Notes: generated by a model not told the origin, from the letters alone. A DNA stretch of 64,000 nt from Micromonospora costi (GCF_003626655.1 NZ_RBAN01000001.1:1860001-1924000); one strand, 5' to 3'; shown: positions 48,627 to 60,059, numbered from the stretch's first letter. Made by a program: numbers and translations.

Positions 48627-48637
48627 CGCTGCTCGTC

Positions 48638-48673
48638 CCGCCGACCGCCCCGGTACGCCGGAGCGGTCGGCGG
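48638..48673. terminator. Hairpin between convergent small gene and copper-storage gene
   Basis: CCGCCGACCGC (48638-48648) and GCGGTCGGCGG (48663-48673), perfect 11-bp stem. Confidence 0.85.
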
Positions 48674-48680
48674 TTCCTTC

Positions 48681-49088
48681 TCAGCTGATGGTGGCCAGCA
48701 GGTCACGGCAGGCACGCTCGCACTCGCGGCAGGCCTCGGCACAGATCCGGCAGTGTTCGTGCCGGTCGGCGTGCCGGGCGCACTCGTCACCACAGGCCCG
48801 GCAGGTGGTGGCACACGCCTCCAGCATGCTGCGGGTGACGTTGGCGTCGTAACCGGTGTGGCGGGACAGGACCCGGGACGTCGTGGTGCAGACGTCCGCG
48901 CAGTCGAGGTCCGACCGGGCGCACTTGGCCAACTCGGCCACCATGTCCTCGCTGAGACAGGCGTCCGCGCAGGCGGTGCAGGCCTGGGCGCAGGCGTTGA
49001 TTGTGTCGATCACCGCGGCGAGTTTCGCCCGGTCCAGGTTGATCGACTTCGGGTACGCATCGAGCATGGACGTGGTGACGCTGGCCAT
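48681..49088 (-). CDS. Four-helix-bundle copper-storage protein (Csp/DUF326)
   Basis: 135 residues with 16 Cys, no signal peptide. Cys run along the helices: NACAQACTACADACLSEDMV, AKCARSDLDCADVC, SMLEACATTCRACGDECARH, EHCRICAEACRECERACRDL. This is the arrangement of cytosolic Csp3-type proteins that bind many Cu(I) ions inside a four-helix bundle, with His residues near the mouth (HADRHEH). Likely role: copper buffering, perhaps under low oxygen or redox stress. Start ATG 49088. Confidence 0.94.
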   Translation of the reverse strand: MASVTTSMLDAYPKSINLDRAKLAAVIDTINACAQACTACADACLSEDMVAELAKCARSDLDCADVCTTTSRVLSRHTGYDANVTRSMLEACATTCRACGDECARHADRHEHCRICAEACRECERACRDLLATIS

Positions 49089-49297
49089 CGCGGATCGCCT
49101 CCGATCGTCGGCGGTTGCCTTCCCCGACCGGCCGTACCCGAAGGGCCCGTGGCCATGCCTGGTGGCCGGCGGCGCCCGCGTGCCGGACGGCCACGAGCAC
49201 CCGCGGCCCGTCAACGGGGCGTCAAGATTGGCCGCACGAGCGTCATAACGCCGTATCGGCACCGGCTACCGGCCCGCCGGCTCGCCACGATGACGAC

Positions 49298-49708
49298 ATG
49301 ACCTCACGACGGTCGGGGAGGCGGGACCGGGAGCCGGTGGACGCCGGATGGCTGGTCCGGCGAACACCGGACCAGCCGGTCGACGGCCCACCCGGGCAGG
49401 AGCCGGAACGGCGGCACGAGGTGCTGGTCGGGGTCCGGCTCACGGCCGCCACACCCGGTAGCCACCTGCTGGAGTACCTGCGTACCGAGCCGTGCGCGGT
49501 CGCCGCCTGGTGGATCGCGGCGGACATCGACGCCGTGGTGCGCCTCTCCGCCGACAGCCTGACGACCCTGCACCGTGCCGTCGTCGACCTGCGGCGGCGT
49601 GGCGGCGCCGAGGTGGTCGTCACGCACTCCATCCTGCGCGCCCTCGACCTGTCCCCCGCCACACCGGCGGTCGGCGCCGCACCGGTCCGCCTGGGGGAAC
49701 CGGCATGA
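49298..49708 (+). CDS. Hypothetical protein coupled to a universal stress protein
   Basis: 136 residues; ATG six bases after CACGAT. Residues 1-38 are polar and low in complexity; the rest (VLVGVRLTAATPGSHLLEYL, CAVAAWWIAADIDAVVRLSA, DSLTTLHRAVVDLRRRGGAE, VVVTHSILRALDL) has alternating strands and helices. Its stop overlaps the ATG of the universal stress protein (ATGA). Family not recognised. Confidence 0.7.
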   Translation: MTSRRSGRRDREPVDAGWLVRRTPDQPVDGPPGQEPERRHEVLVGVRLTAATPGSHLLEYLRTEPCAVAAWWIAADIDAVVRLSADSLTTLHRAVVDLRRRGGAEVVVTHSILRALDLSPATPAVGAAPVRLGEPA

Positions 49709-50205
49709 GCCGCCTCTCCCCGTCCCCGCGCATCGTCGTGGGCGTCGACCGGTCGTACGCCGGGCTGGAGGCGCTGCGCACCGCCGTACGCCTGGCCCGC
49801 CGCGACGGCGCGTGCGTGCACGCGGTACGGGCGTGGGCCTTCGCGCCCGTCTGGCGCCCCGGCACCATGCCCTGGATCTGGCAGGAGGACCTGGCCCGGG
49901 CGGCCCGCGTGTACGTGAAGGAGGCCTTCGACGCCGCGCTGGGGGGCGTACCCCACGACGTGGCCGTGCGGGTCGTCGCGGAGCAGGGCTACGCCGGCCA
50001 GGTGCTGGTCGACCACGCGTTCCGCGACAACGACGTCCTGGTCGTGGGCAGCCCCCGGCGGGGCCGGTTCGGCGCGGGCGGGCACGTCACCCGGTACTGC
50101 GTGTCGCGGGCCGGCGTGCCCGTCATCGCGGTGCCCGCGCCGGCCTGGGCCCGCGCCGAGACGATCCGGCGCTTCGGCCGCGATCTCGAACGATTCACCC
50201 CGTGA
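49705..50205 (+). CDS. Universal stress protein (UspA domain)
   Basis: 166 residues. UspA alpha/beta fold: RIVVGVDRSYAGLEALRTAV at the N-terminus, DVAVRVVAEQGYAGQVLVDH, NDVLVVGSPRRGRFGAGGHV, VTRYCVSRAGVPVIAVPAPA. The ATP-binding signature G-2x-G-9x-G(S/T) is only partly kept (VGSPRRGRFGAGGHVTRYCV has G and G but no clear terminal Ser/Thr), so ATP binding is uncertain. Coupled to the upstream gene. Such single-domain Usps accumulate in hypoxia or starvation in actinobacteria. Confidence 0.93.
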   Translation: MSRLSPSPRIVVGVDRSYAGLEALRTAVRLARRDGACVHAVRAWAFAPVWRPGTMPWIWQEDLARAARVYVKEAFDAALGGVPHDVAVRVVAEQGYAGQVLVDHAFRDNDVLVVGSPRRGRFGAGGHVTRYCVSRAGVPVIAVPAPAWARAETIRRFGRDLERFTP

Positions 50206-50252
50206 CCGGCCGTCCCGACGGCCGGCCGACAACCTGGACGAAAGGCACCACG

Positions 50253-50621
50253 ATGGACGACGGTCCGGATACCTGGCTCGTCCCGGTACGCACCGTGCCG
50301 GGACGAGACCTGGTGGTCGTACGGACCGGCCGGCTCCCGCAGGGGCAGCGGGTCGGTCTCGCCTTCAGCGGGCCGGAGAAACTGGCCGCCGCGATGGGCG
50401 ACGACCAGCCGTGGATCCAGCTCTGCGAGGCCGCGCTGCGGGGCATGCTGAGGCCGCTGGGCGTCGAGCGGATCCAGGTCGACCCACTCCTCGTGGCGCC
50501 TCCCGTCCGGCCCGAGCCGTCCCGCGTGCCGGTGGTCCGCCGGCCCGCGCTCGCCGGGGCGCGCGACGCGTCCGGTCCACCGCTCAGGGCCGGTACCGGT
50601 AGCCCATCCCGGGCTCGGTGA
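50253..50621 (+). CDS. SAV_915/SseB-like small protein
   Basis: 122 residues; ATG with GAAAGG upstream. TWLVPVRTVPGRDLVVVRTG, RLPQGQRVGLAFSGPEKLAA, AMGDDQPWIQLCEAALRGML, RPLGVERIQVDP recall the actinobacterial SAV_915 family, related to SseB. The last 35 residues are Pro/Arg-rich. Its 3' end overlaps the 3' end of kdpE by 38 bases (convergent). Function unknown. Confidence 0.75.
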   Translation: MDDGPDTWLVPVRTVPGRDLVVVRTGRLPQGQRVGLAFSGPEKLAAAMGDDQPWIQLCEAALRGMLRPLGVERIQVDPLLVAPPVRPEPSRVPVVRRPALAGARDASGPPLRAGTGSPSRAR

Positions 50622-51264
50622 TCAGGTGCCGGGGGCGTGCCGGGTCGTCCTCCAGCTTGCGGCGCAGCTGCGCCAGGTACTGCCGCAGGTAGTTGCTCTC
50701 GTTCTCGTACTCCGGCCCCCACACCTCGTGCAGCAGCTGCCGCTGGCTGACCAGCTTGCCGGGGTGGCGTAGCAGCTTCTCCAGCACGGACCACTGGATC
50801 GGGGTCAGCTTGACCTCGACGCCGTCGTCACGGGTGACCGTGTGGTCGGCGAGGTCGACGGTGTGGCGTCCCACGCGCAGGGTGGCGCCGGTCTCGCTGG
50901 CGGGGCTGAGCCGCCGGGTGACCGCCCGGATGCGGGCCAGCAGTTCCTCGACCCCGAACGGTTTGGTCACGTAGTCGTCGGCGCCCGCGTCCAGCGCCTC
51001 CACCTTGTCCTCGCTGCCGGCCCGTCCGGAGAGCACGATGATCGGCACGCTCGTCCACCCGCGCAGGCCGCGGATCACCTCGACGCCGTCCATGTCGGGC
51101 AGGCCCAGGTCGAGGACGACCAGGTCGGGCGGGTGACTCGCGGCGGCCTTGAGCGCGCCCGCGCCGGTGTCGGCGACCACGACGTCGTACCGGCGGGCGC
51201 GCAGGTTGATCCTCAAGGCCCGCAGGATCTGCGGTTCGTCGTCGACGACCAGGACGCGTGTCAT
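50584..51264 (-). CDS. kdpE: KdpE response regulator
   Basis: 226 residues. OmpR-type: receiver with RVLVVDDEPQILRALRINLR, phosphoacceptor Asp in DLVVLDLGLPDMDGVEVIRG, VPIIVLSGR, DYVTKPFGVEELLARI. C-terminal winged helix LTPIQWSVLEKLLRHPGKLV, SQRQLLHEVWGPEYENESNY, LRQYLAQLRRKLEDDPARPR, HLITEPGMGYRY, the exact signature of KdpE. Activates kdpFABC when phosphorylated by KdpD under potassium limitation. Its ATG overlaps the kdpD stop. Confidence 0.98.
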   Translation of the reverse strand: MTRVLVVDDEPQILRALRINLRARRYDVVVADTGAGALKAAASHPPDLVVLDLGLPDMDGVEVIRGLRGWTSVPIIVLSGRAGSEDKVEALDAGADDYVTKPFGVEELLARIRAVTRRLSPASETGATLRVGRHTVDLADHTVTRDDGVEVKLTPIQWSVLEKLLRHPGKLVSQRQLLHEVWGPEYENESNYLRQYLAQLRRKLEDDPARPRHLITEPGMGYRYRP

Positions 51265-53813
51265 TCCTGTGGTCCCTCCACCATGCCCGCGGTGGCGGCC
51301 GGCAGCCGCAGCACCATGGTCAGTCCACCACCCGGCGTGGTCTCCGGAGTGAGACTGCCGCCCATCGCCTCGGCGAGTCCACGCGAGAGCGCCAGCCCGA
51401 GCCCCACCCCGGTCTGGTTGTCCCGGTCGCCGAGGCGCTGGAAGGGCAGGAACACGTGCTCCCACTGGTCCTCGGGAATGCCCGGGCCCGTGTCGATGAC
51501 CCGCAGCTCGACCTGGCCGGCGTGCGCGCTCGCGGTCACGGTGGGCGGGCGGTCGGGCGGGCTGTAGCGCAGAGCGTTGGCGATGATGTTGACGAGCACC
51601 CGTTCCAGCAGGCCGGGGTCGGCGGTGGCGGCCGGCAGGTCGGCCGGGATGTCGGTGCTGACGCCCGCCGCGGGCGGCCCAAGTTCGTCCAGGGCGCGCG
51701 GCACGGCGTCCTCCAGGCCGATCGCGGCCGGGGTGAGGCCCAGCACGCCCGCCTGGAGCCGGCTCATGTCGAGCAGGTTCGCCACCAGGCGGGCCAGCCG
51801 GTCCAGCGACTCCTCGGCGGTGGCCAGCAGCTCCGCCCGGTCCGCCTCGTCGAACTCGATGTCCGGGCTGCGCAGGCTGGTCACGGCCGCCTTCGCCGAG
51901 GCCAGCGGCGTACGCAGGTCGTGGCTGACGGCCGCGAGCAGCGCGGTCCGCATCCGGTCCGCCTCGGCGAGCGGCCGGGCCGTGGCGGCCTCCTCGGCCA
52001 GCCGCTCCTGCCGCAGCGCCACCGCGGCCTGCGCGGCGAACGCCTCGACGAGCCGGCGGTCGGCGGCCTCCAGTCGCCGCCCGCAGAGCACGATGGTGAT
52101 CCGCTCGTCGACGGGCACGGTGGTCTCCCCGACGTCCGGCGTGGTAGCCGGGTGTTCGCCGACGCTCGCCACCACGCACCAGGACCGCTCCTCCCGCGCC
52201 CGGGCCGGCCGGCCGCTGGCCTCCTCGGCGAGTTCCAGCATGCTGACGGCGCGCAGCCCGAACGTCTCCCGCAGTTGGTCGAGCAGCGCGATGAGCGGCC
52301 GCCCGCCCCGGAGCACGCCACCGGCCACCGCGGCGAGGGTCTGGGCGTCGGCGGCGGCCCGGGCGGCCTCCCGGGTGCGCCGCGCGGCGACGTCCACGAC
52401 CCAGCTGACCGAGACCGCCACCCCGACGAAGACGGCCAGGGCGAGCAGGTTGTCCGGCTCGTTGATGGTCAGCGTGTGGAAGGGCGGGGTGAAGAACCAG
52501 TTGAGGATCAGCGACCCGCCGAGCGCGGCCACGAGCGCCGGCCAGAGCCCGCCGACGAGAGCGACCGCGACCACGGCGGCGAGAAAGAGCAGGATGTCGC
52601 TGGCCAGGGTGAGGTCGGGCAGGAGGGTGAGCGCCAGCGTCAGCAGCGGCACGCCGAGCGCCGCGAGGGCGAAACCGAGCAACCGCCGGCGCCGGGACAG
52701 CGCCGCCGGCACCCCACCGGCCCGACGCCCGCGGCCGGCCTCGGTGTGGGTGACCAGGTGCACGTCGATGGCGCCGGAGTGCGCGATGGTCGTCACGCCG
52801 ACGCCACGGGAGAGCAGTTGGGCGAAGCGGCCGCGGCGGCTGGCGCCGAGCACCAGCTGGGTGGCGTTGACGCCCCGGGCGAAGTCGAGCAGGGCGGCCG
52901 GCACGTCGGCCCCGAGGACCTGGTGGTACGTGCCGCCGAGGCTCTCCACGAGCACCCGCTGCCGGGCGAGCTGCGCCGGGTCGGCGCCGACGAGCCCGTC
53001 GCTGCGGGCCACGTGCACGGCGAGCAGGTCGGCGCCCTTGCTGCGGGCCGCGATACGGGCCGCTCTGCGTACCAGGGTCTCCCCCTCCGGCCCGCCGGTC
53101 AGCGCCACGACCACCCGCTCGCGGGTCTCCCACGTCTCGGCGATGCCCTGCTGGTCGCGGTAGCGGCCGAGCTGCTCGTCCACCTTGTCGGCCAGCCAGA
53201 GCAGCGCCAGCTCGCGCAGCGCCGTGAGGTTGCCGACCCGGAAGTAGTTGCCCAACGCCGCGTCGATCTTGTCGGGCCGGTAGATGTTGCCGTGCGCCAT
53301 CCGCCGCCGCAGCGCCTCGGGGGTCATGTCGACCAGCTCGACCTGCTCGGCGGCCCGCACGATCTCGTCGGGCACCGTCTCCCGCTGGACGGTCCCGGTG
53401 ATCTGGGCGACGACGTCGTTGACCGATTCGAGGTGCTGGATGTTGACCGTGGAGAGCACGTCGATGCCGGCGTCGAGTAGCTCCTGGACGTCCTGCCAGC
53501 GCTTGCCGTTGCGGGAGCCGGGCACGTTCGTGTGCGCCAGTTCGTCGACCACGGCCACCTGCGGCCGGCGCGCGAGGATCGCGTCGACGTCCATCTCGGC
53601 GAACTCGCTGCTCCGGTACTCGATCGAGCGGCGGGGCACCTGCTCCAGGTCGCCGATCATGGCCGCGGTGTGCTTGCGGCCGTGGGTCTCGACCAGCCCG
53701 ATCACCACGTCGGTGCCCCGCTCGGCCCGCCGGTGTGCCTCCTCGAGCATGGCGTACGTCTTCCCGACGCCGGGTGCGGCGCCCAGGTAGATGCGCAGCT
53801 CTCCTCGTGGCAC
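51261..53813 (-). CDS. kdpD: KdpD sensor histidine kinase
   Basis: 850 residues from GTG 53813. N-terminal KdpD domain with Walker A GAAPGVGKT (residues 10-18), VVIGLVETHGR and IEYRSSEFAEMDVDAILARR, PQVAVVDELAHTNVPGSRNG. A UspA-like domain follows, then four membrane helices (LLGFALAALGVPLLTLALTL, ILLFLAAVVAVALVGGLWPA, FVGVAVSVSWVVDVAARRTR), a GAF domain, phosphoacceptor LLAAVSHDLRTPLASAKAAV, and HATPase (NIIANALRYSPPDRP, TGPGIPEDQWEHVFLPF, GVGLGLALSRGLAEAMGG). Senses potassium limitation. The region holding kdpED is separated from kdpABC by a terminator. Confidence 0.98.
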   Translation of the reverse strand: MPRGELRIYLGAAPGVGKTYAMLEEAHRRAERGTDVVIGLVETHGRKHTAAMIGDLEQVPRRSIEYRSSEFAEMDVDAILARRPQVAVVDELAHTNVPGSRNGKRWQDVQELLDAGIDVLSTVNIQHLESVNDVVAQITGTVQRETVPDEIVRAAEQVELVDMTPEALRRRMAHGNIYRPDKIDAALGNYFRVGNLTALRELALLWLADKVDEQLGRYRDQQGIAETWETRERVVVALTGGPEGETLVRRAARIAARSKGADLLAVHVARSDGLVGADPAQLARQRVLVESLGGTYHQVLGADVPAALLDFARGVNATQLVLGASRRGRFAQLLSRGVGVTTIAHSGAIDVHLVTHTEAGRGRRAGGVPAALSRRRRLLGFALAALGVPLLTLALTLLPDLTLASDILLFLAAVVAVALVGGLWPALVAALGGSLILNWFFTPPFHTLTINEPDNLLALAVFVGVAVSVSWVVDVAARRTREAARAAADAQTLAAVAGGVLRGGRPLIALLDQLRETFGLRAVSMLELAEEASGRPARAREERSWCVVASVGEHPATTPDVGETTVPVDERITIVLCGRRLEAADRRLVEAFAAQAAVALRQERLAEEAATARPLAEADRMRTALLAAVSHDLRTPLASAKAAVTSLRSPDIEFDEADRAELLATAEESLDRLARLVANLLDMSRLQAGVLGLTPAAIGLEDAVPRALDELGPPAAGVSTDIPADLPAATADPGLLERVLVNIIANALRYSPPDRPPTVTASAHAGQVELRVIDTGPGIPEDQWEHVFLPFQRLGDRDNQTGVGLGLALSRGLAEAMGGSLTPETTPGGGLTMVLRLPAATAGMVEGPQE

Positions 53814-53853
53814 GGAACCATCCTCTCCTGCGCCCGGTGACGGGCGGTCACGG

Positions 53854-53890
53854 CGCGGGGCGAGACCACGTTTCGTGGTCCCGCCCCGCG
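53854..53890 (-). terminator. Terminator between kdpC and kdpD
   Basis: CGCGGGGCG-A-GACCACG / CGTGGTC-C-CGCCCCGCG with a TTT loop: one of the strongest hairpins here, so kdpDE needs its own promoter or read-through. Confidence 0.9.
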
Positions 53891-53901
53891 TGCCCGGCGG
53901 A

Positions 53902-54782
53902 TCAGCGTGCGGGAAACTCCCGGTCCAGGGCCAGGTTCAGTTCCAGCACGTTGACCCCGCGCCCGCCCATGAAGCCGAGCGCCCGGCCGGTGGTGTGCTC
54001 CTCGACCATGCGGCGGACCGCCGCCGGGTCCGCGCCGCGCTCGCGCGCCACCCGGTTCACCTGAAGGTCGGCGTACGCCGGGCTGATGTGCGGGTCGAGG
54101 CCGCTGCCGCTGGCGGTGACCGCGTCGGCGGGTACGGCCGGCTCGGCGGGCGCGTCGCCCCGGATCGGGGTGATGTTCCCGCCCTCGGCCACGTAGTCGT
54201 GGCCGGGCTCGGCCAGCTCGACCCGCGTCCCCTCGTAGGTGCTCACGAACGGGGTGGCCGGGGCGACCTGGTTGACGCTCACCACGCGGGTGACCGGGCC
54301 GGTCAGCCCGTCGGCGCGGAACACGGCGAGCACCGCGCCGACCCCGTCCGGGGTGCAGAACGGCCGGCTGCCGTCCACGCCGTCCAGTTCGCCGACCGCC
54401 TTGCTGCGCGCGCAGACCTGGGTGAGCAGGCTCTGCGACGACTCCTCGGGGTCGGTGGCGAGGGTGTCCACCACGCTCTCCGGGCCCAGGTTGCTGGCCG
54501 AGGTGGACGTGGGGTCGTAGCCGTCGCCGGCCGCCGACGGTCGGCTCTGGAAGTAGCGGGCGATCGGGTTCCCGTCCGCGTCGGTGAAGGACTGGCCGAT
54601 GAGGCTGCTGCCCACGGTGCGTCCGTCGACGCTGATCAGGGAGCCGTCCGCCCTGCCGTCGAGGCCGGGGATCCGGCCCACGGCGACCATCGCGAGCGGG
54701 TAGGCGATGCCGAGCAGCACCGTGAAGACGAGCACGGCCCGCAGGGCGGCGAGGTGCTGGGCGATCCAGCTTGGTAGGCGCA

Positions 54783-54783
<1 letters not shown>
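53902..54783 (-). CDS. kdpC: Potassium-transporting ATPase subunit C, extended
   Basis: 293 residues against about 190 in E. coli. N-terminal helix (LAALRAVLVFTVLLGIAYPL, AMVAVGRIP), QSFTDADGNPIARYFQSRPS, AAGDGYDPTSTSASNLGPES, and the C-terminal VTASGSGLDPHISPAYADLQ, VNRVARERGADPAAVRRMVE. An insert of 90-100 residues (SLLTQVCARSKAVGELDGVD, ...VSTYEGTRVELAEPGHDYVA, EGGNITPIRGDAPAEPAVPA) lies between the two conserved parts. KdpC is the periplasmic-side assembly subunit. Start overlaps kdpB stop (ATGA). Confidence 0.97.
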
Positions 54784-56975
<2,192 letters not shown>

Positions 56976-56995
56976 GTTCTCGTTCCTCATGGAGA

Positions 56996-58651
56996 TCAGA
57001 GCCCCTCGGCCAGCGGACCGAGCGCGAGGGCGGGCAGGAAGGTCAGCGCGACGAGGACCACCGTGACGCCGACGACCATCCCGACGAACAGGGGGCGGTG
57101 GGTCGGCAGGGTGCCCTCGGACGCCGGGGTGGGCTGCTGGCGGGCCAGCGAACCGGCCAGGGCGAGCACGAAGATGATCGGCAGGAACCGGCCGAGCAGC
57201 ATGCACAACCCGAGCGCGGTGTCCCACCAGGTGGTGTTGACGGTGATGCCGGCGAACGCGGAGCCGTTGTTGTTGCTCGCCGAGGTGAACGCGTAGAGCA
57301 CCTCGGACAGCCCGTGCGGGCCGACGTTCAGCGCGGTCGCGTTGTTGCCGGTGGCGAACGCCGCGGCCGTGCCGATCAGCACCAGCGCCGGGGTGATCAG
57401 AAAGTACATCGAGGCAAACTTGATCTCCCGGGCACTGATCTTCTTGCCCAGGTACTCGGGCGTGCGGCCGACCATCAGGCCCGCCACGAAGACCGTGATC
57501 ACCGCGAGGATCAGCAGGCCGTACAGGCCGGCGCCGACACCGCCGGGGGCGACCTCGCCGAGCATCATGTTGACCAGCGGCATCATGCCGCCGAGCGCGG
57601 TGAACGAGTCGTGGAACGAGTCGACCGCGCCGGTCGAGGTCAACGTGGTCGCCGCGGCGAAGGTGGCCGAGTTCGAGACGTCGAACCGGACCTCCTTGCC
57701 CTCCAGCGCGGCGCCGACCGCCTGCGGCACCGTGCCGTGGCCGCTCAACTCGAAGACGTTGGTCAGCGTGACGCTGGCCAGCGCGAGGATGGCCATCACG
57801 GCGGCGATCGCGTAGCCCTGGCGGTTCTGGCCGACCATGCGGCCGAAGACCCGGGGCAGGCTGAACGGGATCATGAGGATCAGGAAGATCTCGATCCAGT
57901 TCGTCCAGGAGGTGGGGTTCTCGAACGGGTGGGCGCTGTTGACGTTGTAGAAACCGCCACCGTTGGTGCCCAGCTCCTTGATCACTTCCTGGCTGGCCAC
58001 CGGCCCGCCGGTGATCGTCTGAGTGCCGCCGGTCAGCGTCGTGACGTCGGTGCCGCCCGACAGGTTCTGCACCACACCGCCGAGCATCAGCGCGAACGCG
58101 CCGAGTACGGCGACGGGCAGCAGGATGCGCAGGGTGATCCGGGTCAGGTCGACCCAGAAGTTGCCCAGCTGTTCGGTGCGGTGCCGGGCGAAGCCGCGGA
58201 CCAGGGCGATCGCGACCGCGATGCCGACCGCCGCGGAGACGAAGTTCTGCACCGCGAGGCCGGCCATCTGCACGAGGTGGCCCATGGTCGACTCACCGGA
58301 GTACGACTGCCAGTTGGTGTTGGTCACGAACGACACGGCGGTGTTCCAGGCGCCGTGCGGCACCACGGGGTCGAAGCCCAGTGAGAGCCAGAGCTTGTCC
58401 TGCACGCGCTGGAGCAGGTAGAGGAACAGCAGTGAGGCGACCGAGAAGGCCAGTACGCTACGGGCGTACACGCCCCAGCTCTGCTCGGCGGCCGGGTTGA
58501 CCCCGACCAGCCGGTAGATCCCGCGCTCGACGCGGGACTGCCGGGTGCCGGAGACCACCCGGTACATGTAGTCGCCGAACGGCTTGTAGATGGCGACCAG
58601 CGCCACCACCAGCGACAGGACGAAGATGACGCCGGCTGTTGTCGTGGTCAT
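56996..58651 (-). CDS. kdpA: Potassium-transporting ATPase subunit A
   Basis: 551 residues. The K+ channel-like subunit, about 10 membrane helices. Selectivity-filter segments of the four pore repeats are visible around [60 protein letters not shown] and [20 protein letters not shown]. Coupled to kdpF upstream by ATGA and 21 bases from kdpB. Confidence 0.98.
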   Translation of the reverse strand: MTTTTAGVIFVLSLVVALVAIYKPFGDYMYRVVSGTRQSRVERGIYRLVGVNPAAEQSWGVYARSVLAFSVASLLFLYLLQRVQDKLWLSLGFDPVVPHGAWNTAVSFVTNTNWQSYSGESTMGHLVQMAGLAVQNFVSAAVGIAVAIALVRGFARHRTEQLGNFWVDLTRITLRILLPVAVLGAFALMLGGVVQNLSGGTDVTTLTGGTQTITGGPVASQEVIKELGTNGGGFYNVNSAHPFENPTSWTNWIEIFLILMIPFSLPRVFGRMVGQNRQGYAIAAVMAILALASVTLTNVFELSGHGTVPQAVGAALEGKEVRFDVSNSATFAAATTLTSTGAVDSFHDSFTALGGMMPLVNMMLGEVAPGGVGAGLYGLLILAVITVFVAGLMVGRTPEYLGKKISAREIKFASMYFLITPALVLIGTAAAFATGNNATALNVGPHGLSEVLYAFTSASNNNGSAFAGITVNTTWWDTALGLCMLLGRFLPIIFVLALAGSLARQQPTPASEGTLPTHRPLFVGMVVGVTVVLVALTFLPALALGPLAEGL

Positions 58652-58740
58652 CAGAAGCGCTCCGGGAACAGCAGGGCGACCACCAGGAAGATCCCGAGGC
58701 CGATCGCCAGCACCAGGCCGACGGCGTTGACCGCGCTCAC
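58651..58740 (-). CDS. kdpF: KdpF small membrane subunit
   Basis: 29 residues, GTG start, sequence [20 protein letters not shown] then [10 protein letters not shown] single hydrophobic helix ending in the typical FPERF of KdpF, which stabilises the KdpABC complex. Its TGA overlaps the kdpA ATG and its GTG overlaps the stop of the small gene upstream. Confidence 0.93.
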   Translation of the reverse strand: MSAVNAVGLVLAIGLGIFLVVALLFPERF

Positions 58741-58820
58741 AGCTTCTCCACCGCCCGAACCACCAGGGCGAGCGCCGCGAAGAGCGCCACCGTCAGGACC
58801 ACGAACACCACGTCAGACAC
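58737..58820 (-). CDS. 27-residue membrane peptide heading the kdp operon
   Basis: [20 protein letters not shown] then VRAVEKL: one hydrophobic helix with an acidic start and basic end. GTG with GAGGAG five bases upstream, and GTGA overlap with kdpF, so it is translated as part of the operon. Not part of E. coli kdpFABC. Similar tiny peptides seem to precede kdpF in other actinobacteria, from memory. Possibly a further accessory subunit. Confidence 0.75.
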   Translation of the reverse strand: MSDVVFVVLTVALFAALALVVRAVEKL

Positions 58821-58945
58821 GCTGACTCCTCGTACGGATAAGGGTCGTCGCGACCGCCTGCCGGTCGCGCGGGGCAATCAAAGCCCCGTGCTCAGCCGGG
58901 TGACAGGGCCTATAACGGGACCATGACGGCGGCCGGCACCTTTTT
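58821..58945 (-). promoter_or_regulatory. kdp promoter region
   Basis: The gap upstream of the kdp operon contains the word TGACAGG-GC-CTATAACG (58901-58917) and two T-rich direct repeats, CCTTTTTGACGC and CCCTTTTCACAG (about 58940-58964), in an otherwise GC-rich context. KdpE probably binds here; the exact site is not proven. A short open frame on the plus strand at 58923 is antisense to the next gene and not convincing. Confidence 0.4.
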
Positions 58946-59011
58946 GACGCCCTTTTCACAGGCCGCCCTCCTACGGGTGACCCGGGCGACACCCCCGCCG
59001 CCGGGGGCAGG

Positions 59012-59587
59012 TCAGGAGCGGGTGCCCCAGGACGGCAGGATCGGCGGCAGGTCGGAGAGCAGGGCGGACGAGCCGCGCACCGTCGACGGTTCCGCCGGGT
59101 CCTCGGCGTGCTGCCGGCCGTACTGGTCCGGGAGCACGCCCCACCCGCGGTAGGGACAGGGCCGCTCGGACGGAGGCGCGGCAGGCGTGTCCGGGGTTGC
59201 CCGCCGGATCCGGCACAGGTGGGTCCAGTCCGCGCCCAGGTCGAACACGTACGCGACGGCCCCGCCGACGGGCACCACGTCGAGGCGGGTGGTCCGGCCG
59301 TCGCGGGTATCCGGAAAGGCCGGACCGTCCCGCCAGGCGGACCAGCTGGCCTGGCTACCGTCGGGCAGGACGAACATGCGCAGATGCGCCAGGTCCCAGC
59401 GGCCGAAGGCGAGATCGATCGCCTCGGCCAACTGGGCGAAGGTGTGCGAGCGGTGGGCGGCGAAGACGCGGCCGGGGCGCGGCCACCAGTCCCGGCCACG
59501 CCCCGTCACCAGCTCGACGGTGATGGACAGCGACCCGTCCGCTGGCGTGGGAGACACGCCGCCGGACGGTCGCGGTTCAGGCCGCAC
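59012..59587 (-). CDS. Plasmid pRiA4b ORF-3-like protein
   Basis: 191 residues from GTG 59587. LSITVELVTGRGRDWWPRPG, RVFAAHRSHTFAQLAEAIDL, AFGRWDLAHLRMFVLPDG, TTRLDVVPVGGAVAYVFDLG and ADWTHLCRIRR match the pRiA4b_ORF3-like domain, originally from Agrobacterium plasmids and IS1096 passenger genes. Function unknown. Its start overlaps the stop of the upstream membrane protein by 11 bases, so the two form an operon. Confidence 0.85.
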   Translation of the reverse strand: MRPEPRPSGGVSPTPADGSLSITVELVTGRGRDWWPRPGRVFAAHRSHTFAQLAEAIDLAFGRWDLAHLRMFVLPDGSQASWSAWRDGPAFPDTRDGRTTRLDVVPVGGAVAYVFDLGADWTHLCRIRRATPDTPAAPPSERPCPYRGWGVLPDQYGRQHAEDPAEPSTVRGSSALLSDLPPILPSWGTRS

Positions 59588-60059
59588 GGCGACCGGAGGG
59601 GTCGTCCGGCGGGGCGACCACCGGCTCCGCGTCCGGCGTCAGCGGCCGGGGGACCAGAGCGGTCGGGCTCGGCCGGGGCGGCATTCCGGATGCCGGCGAC
59701 GAGGAGCGCATGGAGCGGTAGCCGGCGCCCAGGAGCGCGGCGAGCGCGATCGCCGCCGTGTACGACCAGACAGTGCTGGAGGCGCCGGTCAGCTCCCCGA
59801 AGCGGTTGGCCAGGAACCCGACGAAGGTCAGCGCCGCGAGCACCGTCACGGCCGCCAGGGCCCGCAGGTCCGGCACGAGGGCGGCGTACCCGCCGACCGC
59901 GACGGCCAGCACGAACACCCGGCCGGACAGGTCGCCCGGTGGAAAGAGCGCCGCCGCGAGCAGCACCGCGCCGACCACCAGGACGGCGCCAGCGGCGATG
60001 GCGATGCCTGTCGGTGTCCGGACGTCCGGCACGGAATCTCGATCGTGGTCGACGTTCAC
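59577..60059 (-). CDS. Small membrane protein with DUF4118-like helices
   Basis: 160 residues from GTG 60059 with GGAGGCGG upstream. Four hydrophobic segments (IAIAAGAVLVVGAVLLAAAL, VFVLAVAVGGYAALVP, LAAVTVLAALTFVGFLANRF, STVWSYTAAIALAALLGAGY) reminiscent of the DUF4118 membrane module of KdpD, and a Pro-rich C-terminal tail of 40 residues (MPPRPSPTALVPRPLTPDAE). Function unknown. Confidence 0.78.
   Translation of the reverse strand: MNVDHDRDSVPDVRTPTGIAIAAGAVLVVGAVLLAAALFPPGDLSGRVFVLAVAVGGYAALVPDLRALAAVTVLAALTFVGFLANRFGELTGASSTVWSYTAAIALAALLGAGYRSMRSSSPASGMPPRPSPTALVPRPLTPDAEPVVAPPDDPSGRRAA

Noticed and set aside
58923..59153. 76-residue plus-strand frame near the kdp promoter with a TATAAC box six bases before ATG
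   Set aside because: Most of it is antisense to the pRiA4b-like gene and the sequence is low in complexity; the box more likely belongs to the kdp regulatory region.
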